Both the position numbers and the translations under genes were made by a program. A stretch of 64,000 nt of DNA from Bin87 sp965116785 (lineage in GTDB: Bacteria; Chloroflexota; Dehalococcoidia; Lucifugimonadales; UBA3495): assembly GCA_965116785.1 (NCBI GenBank), contig OZ220731.1, forward strand, positions 310,001-374,000. Reading direction: 5' to 3'. Within the stretch, counting starts at the first letter, position 1; every line of letters begins with the position of its first letter. Positions 35,225 through 43,928 of the stretch are shown one piece after another. Under the pieces are notes generated by a model, which worked only from the letters and a program-made list of their open reading frames with translations, did not search any database and had not been told where the DNA came from.

Positions 35225-36628
35225 ATGCCATCTCAGGACATCGCCTTGATGGCCCATCTGATGCGGCGAGCCGGTTTCGGGGCCACCCGGGACGAACTGG
35301 AAGCGCTCGTTGAGAAAGGGTACGAGGCTACCGTTGAGGAGCTATTGAACCCGGAGAGTCAGCCGGCTATTGACCGTTACGAGTTGGTCCGCTACCAGCC
35401 GTGGACCTGGCGCCCGGGCACCATCCAGGGCATGGGTTCAGCCGAATGGCTGCACTTCATGATCAACACGAAGCGGCCGCTGGAAGAGAAGATGGTGCTG
35501 TTCTGGCACCAGATCTTCGCCACCGGCGTGTCCAAGGTTGACCACTACGACGAGATCACCCGCATGGTCGCCCTGTTCCGCGACAAGGGCATGGGCAACT
35601 ACAAGGAACTCCTGCTGGAAGTCGCCAAGAACCCGGCGATGATCTACTGGCTGGATAACTTCGAAAACCATGCCGACGCCGTCAACGAGAACTGGGGTCG
35701 CGAACTGCTGGAGTTGTTCAGCATGGGCGTTGGCACCTACACGGAGGTTGACGTTCGCGAGGCTTCCCGCGCCTTCACCGGCTGGACCTTCGAGCCCAAA
35801 CTGCCGCGCGGTCCCATTGGCCGCCACGACTGGCAATTCCAGTATCTGCCTGAAGACCACGACGACGGGGAAAAGACCTTCCTCGGCGAGAGCGGAAACT
35901 TCAACGGCGAAGACATCATCAACATCGTCTGCGAACATCCGGCCACGGCCACCTTCGTCGCCCGCCACCTGTACAACTTCTTCGTGGCCGACGAGGCTCA
36001 GGTTCCGGCCTGGCAGGTGACGCCGCCGAAGGACGAGGACGCCATCGATCTGCTGGCCGACACCTTCATCGACTCCGGCTGCGACATGACCGCCGTACTG
36101 CGTGTCCTGTTCAACAGCGATTTCTTCAAGAACGCCCGCTACGCGCGCCTGAAGAGCCCCGCCGAAGTGGTGGTTGGCACGCTGCGCTTGGTCGGCGGCT
36201 ACCAGTTCCCGGGCCCCGGCCTGGGTGAAATGGCCCGGCAACCCACCTACATGGGCCAGGACCTGCTCAACCCGCCCAGCGTGGAAGGTTGGCACACCGG
36301 CGTCGAGTGGATCAACAGCGGTTCGCTGATGCGCCGCATCAACTTCACCGCTGACATGGTCAGCGACGTCAGTCGCCCGGGCATTCGCTCCATGATCAAC
36401 CGCATGCAGGCGCAGGGCGATCTGACTCCGGACGGCCTGGTTGACAACTGTCTGGACCTCATGGGCCCGCTGGAAGTCGACGACGCCACCCGCGGCGAGC
36501 TGGTCTCCCACGCGCAGATCTCCGGCAACGTTTCCTGGGCCACCGACGCCGACGTGAGCGCCTCCGAAGAGCGAATTTCGGAGATGCTGCAGCTGATCGT
36601 TTCGCTGCGCGACTACCAGTACGCCTGA
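35225..36628 (+). CDS. DUF1800 family protein (triad 1)
   Basis: The ATG at 35225 lies behind AGGAGG; 467 residues. DUF1800 blocks are visible: LMRRAGFGATRDELEALVEKGYEATVEELL, LEEKMVLFWHQIFATG, AVNENWGRELLELFSMGVG, ASRAFTGWTF, and GWHTGVEWINSGSLMRRINFTAD. The family nearly always precedes a DUF1501 gene, as here. Many members carry an export signal, but this one begins directly with the conserved domain. The function is unknown; a cell-surface or periplasmic role is usually assumed. It is closely similar to the second copy at 47882-49291. Confidence 0.94.
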   Translation: MPSQDIALMAHLMRRAGFGATRDELEALVEKGYEATVEELLNPESQPAIDRYELVRYQPWTWRPGTIQGMGSAEWLHFMINTKRPLEEKMVLFWHQIFATGVSKVDHYDEITRMVALFRDKGMGNYKELLLEVAKNPAMIYWLDNFENHADAVNENWGRELLELFSMGVGTYTEVDVREASRAFTGWTFEPKLPRGPIGRHDWQFQYLPEDHDDGEKTFLGESGNFNGEDIINIVCEHPATATFVARHLYNFFVADEAQVPAWQVTPPKDEDAIDLLADTFIDSGCDMTAVLRVLFNSDFFKNARYARLKSPAEVVVGTLRLVGGYQFPGPGLGEMARQPTYMGQDLLNPPSVEGWHTGVEWINSGSLMRRINFTADMVSDVSRPGIRSMINRMQAQGDLTPDGLVDNCLDLMGPLEVDDATRGELVSHAQISGNVSWATDADVSASEERISEMLQLIVSLRDYQYA

Positions 36629-36719
36629 CGCAACCACCGCGGCGATGCACTGACTGCGTCGCCGCAACGACCGTCTCGCACTCCGCGCACGCGGAACGAT
36701 CTCCACAGGAGCAAACAAA

Positions 36720-37847
36720 ATGACCTCAACCAAGAAAGATCCGGTTCTGGTGGTATTGCAGCTGACCGGCGGCAACGACTACATGAACACCGTTATCCCT
36801 CACGCCGAGCCCCTGTATCGCGACAAGCGGCCGGTGGTCGGCGTGCCGGACGAGCGTATCCTCAAGCTCAACGACAGCATCGGCTTCCACCCCGAGTTGG
36901 CTCCGCTGCGCCGCTTCTGGGACGCCGGTGACATGGCCATCATCCACGGCGTCGGCTACGCCAACAGCCCCCGCAGCCACTTCCGCAGCATGGACATCTG
37001 GCACACCTGTGAGCCGGACAAGCTGGGAACCGAGGGTTGGTTGGGCCGCGCCGCCCGTGACATTGACCCCAACAAGGACAACGTGGTCACCGCCGTCAGC
37101 TTCGGCCCGAGCCTGCCTCGCGCCCTGGCGCTCCCCGGTGTTCCCGTGGCCTGCGTGGACGACCTGGAGAACTTCGGGATGCTGACCAGCATCCAGGAAG
37201 AGATGCAGCGGGACAAGATCATTGACCGCTTCACGCGTCTGTACTCCCCCACCATCGGCAACGGCTTTGTGATGGACTATCTGGGCCAGACCGGTCTCGA
37301 CGGCCTCAAGGCTGCCGATATACTGAAGGTTGCTCCGGAGACGTACAGCAGCACCGTCGAGTATCCCGACACTCCCATTGCCCGGAAGCTCAAGGGCATC
37401 TCGCAGGTGCACCAGGCCGACCTGGGCGCTCGCGTCCTCTACTGCGACCACGGCAGCTTCGACAGCCACTCCAACCAGGTGGGCATGCACGATGGCCTGT
37501 GGCGCGACGTCTCCGCCGCAGTGTCCAGTTTCTTCGACGACCTGCGCGAGAACAATGCCAGCGACAACGTCATCCTGTTGATGTTCTCCGAGTTCGGCCG
37601 CCGCGTCCATGACAATGGCAGCGGAACCGACCACGGCGCCGCCGGCCTCGTGATGGTGATGGGAGACCCGATCAAGGGCGGCGAGTACGGCGAATATCCG
37701 TCCTCCAAGCCCGAGCATCTGGAACAGGGCGACCTGGTTCCCGGAACCGACTTCCGTGGCGTCTACTCCGCCATCCTGGAAGACTGGATGGGGCTGGACG
37801 CCAACCCCATCGTCAGCGGGACCTTCGAGAAAGTCGCGTTTGTCTAA
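36720..37847 (+). CDS. DUF1501 family protein (triad 1)
   Basis: 375 residues with CAGGAG upstream. DUF1501 (sulfatase-like/alkaline-phosphatase-like fold) pattern: VLVVLQLTGGNDYMNTVIP, IGFHPELAPLRRFWDAGDMAIIHGVGYANSPRSHFRSMDIWHT and MFSEFGRRVHDNGSGTDHGAAG. The Tat signal normal for this family is absent, since the protein starts MTSTKKDPVLVVL. It follows the DUF1800 gene by 91 bases and precedes the NHL gene by 150. Confidence 0.94.
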   Translation: MTSTKKDPVLVVLQLTGGNDYMNTVIPHAEPLYRDKRPVVGVPDERILKLNDSIGFHPELAPLRRFWDAGDMAIIHGVGYANSPRSHFRSMDIWHTCEPDKLGTEGWLGRAARDIDPNKDNVVTAVSFGPSLPRALALPGVPVACVDDLENFGMLTSIQEEMQRDKIIDRFTRLYSPTIGNGFVMDYLGQTGLDGLKAADILKVAPETYSSTVEYPDTPIARKLKGISQVHQADLGARVLYCDHGSFDSHSNQVGMHDGLWRDVSAAVSSFFDDLRENNASDNVILLMFSEFGRRVHDNGSGTDHGAAGLVMVMGDPIKGGEYGEYPSSKPEHLEQGDLVPGTDFRGVYSAILEDWMGLDANPIVSGTFEKVAFV

Positions 37848-37896
37848 CCGGACACGGGTTCCGGTCAACGGGACACGCTGATTGGCATTAACGACC

Positions 37897-37926
37897 GGGG
37901 CCAGTGGGTTTAAATCTGCTGGCCCC
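37897..37926. repeat. GGGGCCAG hairpin between DUF1501 and NHL (triad 1)
   Basis: Arms GGGGCCAG (37897-37904) and CTGGCCCC (37919-37926) with a 14-nt loop. It resembles the GGGGCGG palindromes in position and G-C arms but not in sequence detail, so it is only a possible relative. Confidence 0.45.
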
Positions 37927-37997
37927 GCAGTTATGGATGGCGGGGAATACTCCGCGCCACACCGACCGAAACACACAGGCAACGAGCAGGTAAACAT

Positions 37998-39062
37998 ATG
38001 CTTACGCAAATAGCCAAGGGCCGAGTGTACGACTACAGCCACTCGGTGGGCCGAGGCGCCGCTTCAGGCATGGGCTTCAGCCAGCCCACCTCCATGGCCT
38101 TTGAGGGGAACACGGTATATGTGCTGAACCGTGGCATCGAGGGCATTTCCAACGTGCCCTGGAACCGGCTCGCCTACGGCGCTCGGGTCAGCATCATTGA
38201 CCTGGGCGATGAGGAAGGCGACGAGGAATTCACCGGCGAGTTCGGCAAGTACGGCGACCGGGAAGGCGAATTCATTTGGCCCTCCGGTATGGTTCTCGCC
38301 CCCAACGGGCACATCTACGTGGCTGACGAATGGATGAACATGGTGTCCGAGTTCGAGAAGGACGGCACCTTCATCAAGCGGTGGAGCGCCGTTCCCGCCG
38401 ACGACGGCAAGGAACATGGCACGTCCAGCCTTGCGGTCGACGCCGACGGCAACCTCTACCTGACCGATGGCCGCAGCCACGAGGTCCGCAAGTTCAACGC
38501 CGACGGGGGGTTCGTCACCAGTTGGGGCTCCCTGGGCGACGGCAACGGTGAGTTCAACTCCCCGTGGGGCATCACCGTTGACCAGAGCGACGGATCCGTC
38601 TACGTGGCCGATCATCGGAACCACCGGGTGCAGAAGTTCACCGCCGATGGCGAGTGGCTCATGCAGTTCGGTGAGGCGGGCACGAAGCGCGGTCAGATGC
38701 ACCTTCCCGTGCAGGTCACTGTGGATCACACGGGTGATGTCTACGTCGCTGACTGGAGCGACAACGGTATGCATCCCGGGCGCGTGCATGTCTTCGACAA
38801 GGAAGGCAGTTTCATCATCTCGCTGATCGGTGACGCCCAGTGGCTGAGCAAGTGGGCGGACATGACCGTGGTAGCCAACGCCGACTACCTGAAGCGCCGC
38901 CGCGAGGTTCCCACCACTGAGTCGGAATGGCGTTTCGCATGTCCCACCGATGTGCATTTCGACGAGAGCACCGGCCGCCTGGTGGTGCTGGACGCCCAGC
39001 GCAGCCGCCTCCAGATCTACAACAAGATGGACAATTACATGGTTCCCCAGATGAACCTGTGA
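37998..39062 (+). CDS. NHL-repeat beta-propeller protein (triad 1)
   Basis: 354 residues, the third gene of the triad. NHL repeats run through most of the chain: NGHIYVADEWMNMVSEFEKDG, DGNLYLTDGRSHEVRKFNADG, DGSVYVADHRNHRVQKFTADG and TGDVYVADWSDNGMHPGRVHVF, about five or six blades. No signal peptide is seen. It resembles the protein at 50623-51666 over its full length, including the YSH(S/T)(V/I)GR start and VADEW(M/L)N. Possibly an interaction or lactone-type scaffold for the DUF1800/DUF1501 pair; not known. Confidence 0.92.
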   Translation: MLTQIAKGRVYDYSHSVGRGAASGMGFSQPTSMAFEGNTVYVLNRGIEGISNVPWNRLAYGARVSIIDLGDEEGDEEFTGEFGKYGDREGEFIWPSGMVLAPNGHIYVADEWMNMVSEFEKDGTFIKRWSAVPADDGKEHGTSSLAVDADGNLYLTDGRSHEVRKFNADGGFVTSWGSLGDGNGEFNSPWGITVDQSDGSVYVADHRNHRVQKFTADGEWLMQFGEAGTKRGQMHLPVQVTVDHTGDVYVADWSDNGMHPGRVHVFDKEGSFIISLIGDAQWLSKWADMTVVANADYLKRRREVPTTESEWRFACPTDVHFDESTGRLVVLDAQRSRLQIYNKMDNYMVPQMNL

Positions 39063-39068
39063 TGATCC

Positions 39069-39395
39069 TTGATTACCCAGGAGCAGGAACCCGAATACGT
39101 TCGGCTCGCGGAGGAATCTCCCGGCATGGTGTGCCGGGAAGTTCCTTCTGAAATCCTGGAGGCGTGCGCGCTGGACAACGAGCCGACGCCATTCCTGGAG
39201 CAGTTTTTCGAAGCGGGAATTCGCGCCCACGCTCGCACGGAGCATGGACGCGAGCTCCCGCAAATGTATGTCAACAACGCCATATTGGTGTTGTGGCTGC
39301 GTTCCTGTCGCTTGTACACCAACAGCCTCCTGGGCGTGGACGATCCCGACCTGGACAAGCAGTTTTTCTCCAGCGTGGACGTCACCCCGAGCTGA
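39069..39395 (+). CDS. Hypothetical protein, 108 aa
   Basis: A TTG start six bases after the NHL stop and continuous with it, so probably in the same transcript. The chain is acidic and contains no obvious domain: EYVRLAEESPGMVCREVPSEILEACALDNEPTPFLEQFFEAGIRAHARTEH. The second triad lacks this gene. I do not recognise a family. The evidence is reading-frame continuity, normal codon use and tight spacing. Confidence 0.55.
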   Translation: MITQEQEPEYVRLAEESPGMVCREVPSEILEACALDNEPTPFLEQFFEAGIRAHARTEHGRELPQMYVNNAILVLWLRSCRLYTNSLLGVDDPDLDKQFFSSVDVTPS

Positions 39396-39443
39396 CGCTG
39401 GCCGTTGATGGCCGCTGCGTATCGCAGTCTGAGTGACTCTCCC

Positions 39444-40283
39444 ATGCCTGAAGTGTTGGACCCCAAAGCGGCGGGCGCTCGGCGCTTCGAAGGACAGGTT
39501 GCCGTAGTCACCGGCGGCGGGCAGGGCATCGGTTCAGCTACCGCGCGCCGGCTGGCCCAGGAAGGCGCGGCAATCGTGATCGGCGATATGGTTGCTGAAA
39601 CCTCTGAGCGTGTCCGCAGGGAGATACGGGACTTCGGTGGCGCATGTGAAGTGTCGATCGGAGACCTTTCCAAGTGGGAAAACGCGGAATCTCTGATGGC
39701 AAGAGCTCACGGGGTTTTCGGCAGGGTCGATGTACTGGCTAACATCGCCGGCGGAACCATCTGGTTCCAATCGTTGCAGTACTACACCCCGGATCAAATC
39801 CAGGCGGAGATCGACCGCAGCTTCTGGACCGCCATGTGGTGCTGCCGGGCCGCGCTGCCATACATGATCGATCAAGGGTCAGGCTCCATTGTAAATATCG
39901 CCACGCACGCGGTCACGGGCCGGTTCCGGGTCCCTTACGCGGCCGCCAAGGCCGGCCAAATCGGCCTGACCACCTCCCTGGCGCGCGAGGTAGCCCACCT
40001 GGGCATCCGGGTAAACTGCGTGGCTCCCAGCGGTACCGCGGCCGACGACCGCGTAACACCCCGAGATTACGGCGTCGGGGTCAATCCGCCGGAACTGCCC
40101 GCCAGCGAGCGCGCCGCACAGGATGAGTACCGCTCGGCGACGCGCAACTCCGAAATCCCCATGGGGCGGCGCGGCGAAGCCGACGAGCAGGCAGCGGCAA
40201 TCGCGTTTCTGTGTTCCCACGACGCTTCCTATATCACGGGCCAGGTGCTGGCGGTGGGCGGCGGACAGCCCTATCCCTTCTAG
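39444..40283 (+). CDS. SDR-family oxidoreductase
   Basis: An ATG at 39444 gives 279 residues; the upstream TTG/ATG at 39405-39408 are alternatives, and neither has a strong ribosome binding site. The cofactor loop TGGGQGIG and catalytic YAAAK (Tyr, Lys) are present. The serine strand reads IVNIATHA, so the common Ser is replaced by Thr or Ala. The C-terminal SDR end reads YITGQVLAVGGGQPYPF. It has an insertion of about 20 residues before the end (TPRDYGVGVNPPELPASERAAQDEY). It is probably a dehydrogenase of the 3-hydroxyacyl or sugar type. Confidence 0.92.
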   Translation: MPEVLDPKAAGARRFEGQVAVVTGGGQGIGSATARRLAQEGAAIVIGDMVAETSERVRREIRDFGGACEVSIGDLSKWENAESLMARAHGVFGRVDVLANIAGGTIWFQSLQYYTPDQIQAEIDRSFWTAMWCCRAALPYMIDQGSGSIVNIATHAVTGRFRVPYAAAKAGQIGLTTSLAREVAHLGIRVNCVAPSGTAADDRVTPRDYGVGVNPPELPASERAAQDEYRSATRNSEIPMGRRGEADEQAAAIAFLCSHDASYITGQVLAVGGGQPYPF

Positions 40284-40315
40284 GTTTCGCCTGACAGGTC
40301 ATTCTCTCGATGCGG

Positions 40316-40336
40316 AGGGCGGATGATCATCCGTCT
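40316..40336. repeat. GGGCGGATGATCATCC palindrome, degenerate copy 5
   Basis: A worn copy of the element at 33511: the central GGGCGGATGATCATCC is preserved, while the right arm ends GTCT instead of GCCCCT. It sits between the SDR and Rieske genes. Confidence 0.55.
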
Positions 40337-40442
40337 GGTGATGTGTCGCGAGTCTCGCGGCGTGGTTTGAGTCGTGCGCCGTGTCTCGGCCGTTCTGCTA
40401 ACATGGCGTGAATCGATCATCCCAAGACACGGGAGCAACGGT

Positions 40443-41891
40443 ATGGGACTCAAAAACCTTTTGCTGAAACCGCTTTCCGGCTATCCCGGCGGCTACAAGA
40501 AGATGAGACGGGGGACCCAGGGGTTCAACTCAACTCCGCCGTTCCAGGTTCCGGATGATCCCAGGGACCGCCGCAGTCGAATTCCTCCCCTGGGATTTCG
40601 TGAGTACTGGTACCCCGCCCTGCCCGCCAAGGACGTCAAGAAGAACAAGCCCACCATGCTCCGGATGCTGGGCTCCGACGTGGTGTTTTTCAAGGACAAG
40701 CAGGGCGAGGTTCAAGCGCTGCTGGATTGGTGCCCGCATCGTGCGGTTTACCTGTCCATGGGCCGTTGCTACTTCGAAGGTTTCCTGACTTGCCCATACC
40801 ACGGCGCCACCTTCGACGGCGACGGCAATTGTGTGGCTTTTCTCACCGAGGGCCCCGAGTCCATGATGGTGGGCGCGCCCGGCATGAAGGCACGCAAGTT
40901 TCCCACGGTTACCCTCAAAGGCCTGGTGTTCGTCTGGATGGGCGAGGGCGAACCCGTTGCTCCCGAGGAGGACATCCCACCGGAGATGTTCGAGGAGCAC
41001 AACATCTGCCGCCCGTCCTTCTGCATGTTCGACTGCAACTGGGTGCTGGTCCTCGAAAACACGATGGATGCTCACAATGCCTTCATGGTGCATCGCAACG
41101 CCCTTCGGATCCTGGGCAGCCGTGTGGGAGGCAGGCCTCGCACACCCCTGGGCTACCGGGTGAACCTGGTCAACAACAAGAACGTCCACTACCGCCCGGG
41201 CAGCGGCAAGTCCTCGGTGGAGCGGTATTACTACGACGAGGAAGGCAAAATCCCCTACCAGATGTACTATCCAGGCGTGGACGGTGTCTGGCCACTGCAC
41301 CGCTGGCGGCTCGCCTGGACGTGGTTCTTCGACTGGAAAGCCAGGCGCCGGGGGCAGGACCCCAACTACCGGCGCGCGTCCGGCTCCAATACCCCCGATG
41401 TCAACGAATGGAACGGGACCAGGCTGCCGGGGATGTCCCGCACCGGAGGCAACAACCGGTACTTCCGCAGCACCCGGTGGCCCGTTCCCGTCGAGGACAA
41501 CCTGACCCGCATGGTCTACCTGAATGTCGAACGGTACGAGGAGCGCCCCGGCCTGCTCCGCCGCGTCGTCAGCAGCGCCACCTGGCCCTACCGCAACTGG
41601 GAGCTCAACTTCAACTTCCGGAACCAGGACTACGATGCGGAGAAGTACACCCAGTACAACATGCCCGAGTATCTGTCGTCCACCGACTCGGTGGTGGTGG
41701 CGATGCGTCGGCTGTTTGCCGACCACAACCGTGACGTCATCCGGCAGCGGGAGCGCGAGGAAGCCTTGCCGGAGGTCATGGCCGAGAGCGAGGCCGAACG
41801 CATGGTGCGCGAGGGCGATGTCAAGGTGGCTTCCGCTACCGAGGCCTTCGACGCCGATCGTTTGGAGGAGGAGCTGCTGCGCCGGGTCTAG
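40443..41891 (+). CDS. Rieske [2Fe-2S] aromatic ring-hydroxylating type oxygenase, alpha subunit
   Basis: 482 residues from the ATG at 40443 (GGGAGC upstream). The Rieske cluster ligands are CPH (Cys97, His99) and CPYH (Cys117, His120). The catalytic domain has the mononuclear iron region ENTMDAHNAFMVHRNAL, with His211 and His217 and an adjacent Asp209. It would hydroxylate or demethylate an aromatic or amine substrate using electrons from a reductase that is not present here. It overlaps the convergent LLM gene by four bases at a shared CTAG. The C-terminal 45 residues are an acidic helical tail. Confidence 0.94.
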   Translation: MGLKNLLLKPLSGYPGGYKKMRRGTQGFNSTPPFQVPDDPRDRRSRIPPLGFREYWYPALPAKDVKKNKPTMLRMLGSDVVFFKDKQGEVQALLDWCPHRAVYLSMGRCYFEGFLTCPYHGATFDGDGNCVAFLTEGPESMMVGAPGMKARKFPTVTLKGLVFVWMGEGEPVAPEEDIPPEMFEEHNICRPSFCMFDCNWVLVLENTMDAHNAFMVHRNALRILGSRVGGRPRTPLGYRVNLVNNKNVHYRPGSGKSSVERYYYDEEGKIPYQMYYPGVDGVWPLHRWRLAWTWFFDWKARRRGQDPNYRRASGSNTPDVNEWNGTRLPGMSRTGGNNRYFRSTRWPVPVEDNLTRMVYLNVERYEERPGLLRRVVSSATWPYRNWELNFNFRNQDYDAEKYTQYNMPEYLSSTDSVVVAMRRLFADHNRDVIRQREREEALPEVMAESEAERMVREGDVKVASATEAFDADRLEEELLRRV

Positions 41892-42997
41892 GCAAAAGCC
41901 GGCATCACCTCCTCGGCGAACAGCCGGATCGATTGCCTGGCCGCATCGGGGTCGATATATCCGAACAGGTGCCGCGCGCAGAATATGTCGTGGCCGATGA
42001 GATCGTACTGGTCCCGTAGGCGCTTTGCCACCGTCTCCGGGCTGCCCACCAGGGCGATACCGTTGTCGATCCAGAAGTCGTAGGACTGCGCGCGTTCACG
42101 GAAAGTGCGTCGGAGTTCAGCCCGCTCCGGCGTTCCGGGGTCCTCGCCGCGCATCCCGAACGGTCCGTACCCTATTCGCGTCTCCCCGATGATGTCGCGG
42201 CCCTTGCCCGCAGGGATTGCTGACGGGAAGGCTGCCGTTGCCAGGAAGGGTTCAGCCTGCTCCCTTGCCTTGGCATCGGTTTCAGCCACGTGGACATGGC
42301 GGGTCAGGAAGGTTTTTGGCATCGGTGTGGCGTGCGCCTCTGCCCGCCACAGCTCCCGCCAGGTCTCGAATTTGTCGGCGATCACCGGGTCGGTATCGAT
42401 GTTCTGGGAGACGTGGAAGTTCTTCCTGGCTGAGTACTCAAAGCTCGCGGTGCTGTGGCACCCAAACCACACCGGGGGATGCGGCTTCTGGTATGTATCG
42501 GGTGTAATCAAAACCTCGTCGAACTTGAAAAAATCGCCCTCGTAGGTGACGCTGCCTTCCTTCCAGGCCATCAATATGATGTCCAGGGCCTCTTCGGTCA
42601 TCGCCCGCCGCTGGTCAAAATCCACGTTCCACCGCAGGAATTCGTGGTAGGTGACACCGGTTCCGGCTCCGAATTCCACCCGACCACGGGAAAGGTGGTC
42701 CAGCATGGAAACCTCTTCCGCGAGGCGGATGGGGTGATGGAACGGGAGTTGGTAAATCATCACCCCGAACCGCATGGCGCTGGTGGCTCGTGCCAAGGCC
42801 GTGAGGTATACACTCGGCGAGCTCATGAAACTGACGTCGGAACTCTGGTGCTCAATGGAAAAGTAGTACCGGTACCCCATCTGCTCGGCTTCCTGCGCCC
42901 CGCGAATGTGTTCGTCGTAAACGTCGGCGGCCAGGGAATGGGATTCCATCTGCGCCTGGTCCAGTACGTCGTAAAGACCGATTTCCATCTTGGGCAT
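41888..42997 (-). CDS. LLM-class flavin-dependent oxidoreductase
   Basis: 369 residues with GGAGG upstream. Pattern: EIGLYDVLDQ at the start, YYFSIEHQSSDVSFMSSPSVYLTALARATSAMRFGVMIYQLPFHHPIRLAEEVSMLDHLSRGRVEFGAGTGVTYHEF, a luciferase-like monooxygenase barrel. It has the C-terminal SPETVAKRLRDQYDLIGHDIF module. The gene converges with the Rieske oxygenase gene, sharing the CTAG that ends both. It may act on the same substrates as the Rieske oxygenase, as inference from adjacency. Confidence 0.93.
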   Translation of the reverse strand: MPKMEIGLYDVLDQAQMESHSLAADVYDEHIRGAQEAEQMGYRYYFSIEHQSSDVSFMSSPSVYLTALARATSAMRFGVMIYQLPFHHPIRLAEEVSMLDHLSRGRVEFGAGTGVTYHEFLRWNVDFDQRRAMTEEALDIILMAWKEGSVTYEGDFFKFDEVLITPDTYQKPHPPVWFGCHSTASFEYSARKNFHVSQNIDTDPVIADKFETWRELWRAEAHATPMPKTFLTRHVHVAETDAKAREQAEPFLATAAFPSAIPAGKGRDIIGETRIGYGPFGMRGEDPGTPERAELRRTFRERAQSYDFWIDNGIALVGSPETVAKRLRDQYDLIGHDIFCARHLFGYIDPDAARQSIRLFAEEVMPAFA

Positions 42998-43072
42998 TGC
43001 GAAAACCTCCGTAATCCGATGCTTCCCGGTCTTGGATTAAGAGTTCATGGATGGCGGTGTACCGGGTGGTAG

Positions 43073-43078
43073 TATAAT
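43073..43078 (+). promoter_or_regulatory. Candidate -10 box of the alpha/beta hydrolase gene
   Basis: A perfect TATAAT ends 24 bases before the ATG at 43103; no matching -35 hexamer is seen at 16-18 bases. The intervening leader contains GGGAGGGG. Confidence 0.4.
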
Positions 43079-43102
43079 CCCGACTGTAACCGGGAGGGGC
43101 TT

Positions 43103-43879
43103 ATGACCACCGTTGACTATTCGGTATTGGATAACCTGGAGGGGTCGACACGGTCCTTCTATCCGCAGCGTCATTGGACCAAGACGCCCGAGAGCGCGGT
43201 GGACTACGCGGTCAATGTGGCCGACGGCGTGCAGTTGTCCTGTCGGTTCCACGCGGTGGACCGGGCCTATCCTGCCGTGCTGTTCTTCTACGGCAACGGT
43301 GAGACCGCCGCCGGATATGACCACATCGCGCCCCACTACAACGAGATCGGCGCGAACTTTTTCGTCGCCGACTACCGTGGCTACGGCGCGTCCGGCGGCT
43401 CGCCGACCTTCAACACCATGCTGGCCGATGCCCACGTGGTGTTGGACGGGCTGCGGGAGGCCATGGCGGAACTCCAGTGCACTGGCCCGATCTACGTCAT
43501 GGGCCGGTCCATGGGTCGGCACGCGGCCGGCGAACTGGCGGTTACCGCGACCGACCGCATCAACGGCGTCATCATCGAGAGCGGACGGCCCAATTTGGGA
43601 CGCTTCACCGAAGGATTGGACGCCGAGCCTGCCAGTGCCCTGGAAGACGCCTACCACGAAAAGTTCTACTCGATAAACATTCCCGCGCTGGTCATCCACG
43701 GTGAATGGGACGAATTGGCGCCCGTGGGCGACGCGGCGGATATGCACGACAAGATGCGCACAACGGACAAGCACCTGGAGATTATCCCGGGCGCCGGGCA
43801 CAACGACCTGATGTACATCGGTTACCAGCAATATTTCGGCGCCATTCGCGAGTTCATCAGTCGTTACTCCCAGGAATAG
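43103..43879 (+). CDS. Alpha/beta-fold hydrolase (acyl-amino-acid or esterase type)
   Basis: 258 residues, GGGAGGGG upstream. Nucleophile elbow MGRSMGRHAAGELA (G-R-S-M-G), the strand pattern AVLFFYGNGETAAGYDH before it, PALVIHGEWDELAPVGDA (acid) and IPGAGHNDLMYIG (His). The fold resembles the BEM46/prolyl-oligopeptidase-like serine hydrolases. Promoter TATAAT at 43073. The Rieske-helical fusion gene follows, 49 bases later on the same strand. Confidence 0.92.
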   Translation: MTTVDYSVLDNLEGSTRSFYPQRHWTKTPESAVDYAVNVADGVQLSCRFHAVDRAYPAVLFFYGNGETAAGYDHIAPHYNEIGANFFVADYRGYGASGGSPTFNTMLADAHVVLDGLREAMAELQCTGPIYVMGRSMGRHAAGELAVTATDRINGVIIESGRPNLGRFTEGLDAEPASALEDAYHEKFYSINIPALVIHGEWDELAPVGDAADMHDKMRTTDKHLEIIPGAGHNDLMYIGYQQYFGAIREFISRYSQE

Positions 43880-43928
43880 TGCGGTGGGTCGTCTCCAGAG
43901 CTAACCTGTCTTGGGTTCGGAGGGCATG

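Noticed and set aside
37897..37926. Terminator after DUF1501 of triad 1
   Set aside because: The hairpin has a 14-nt loop and no U-run, and the NHL gene follows on the same strand without its own strong promoter.
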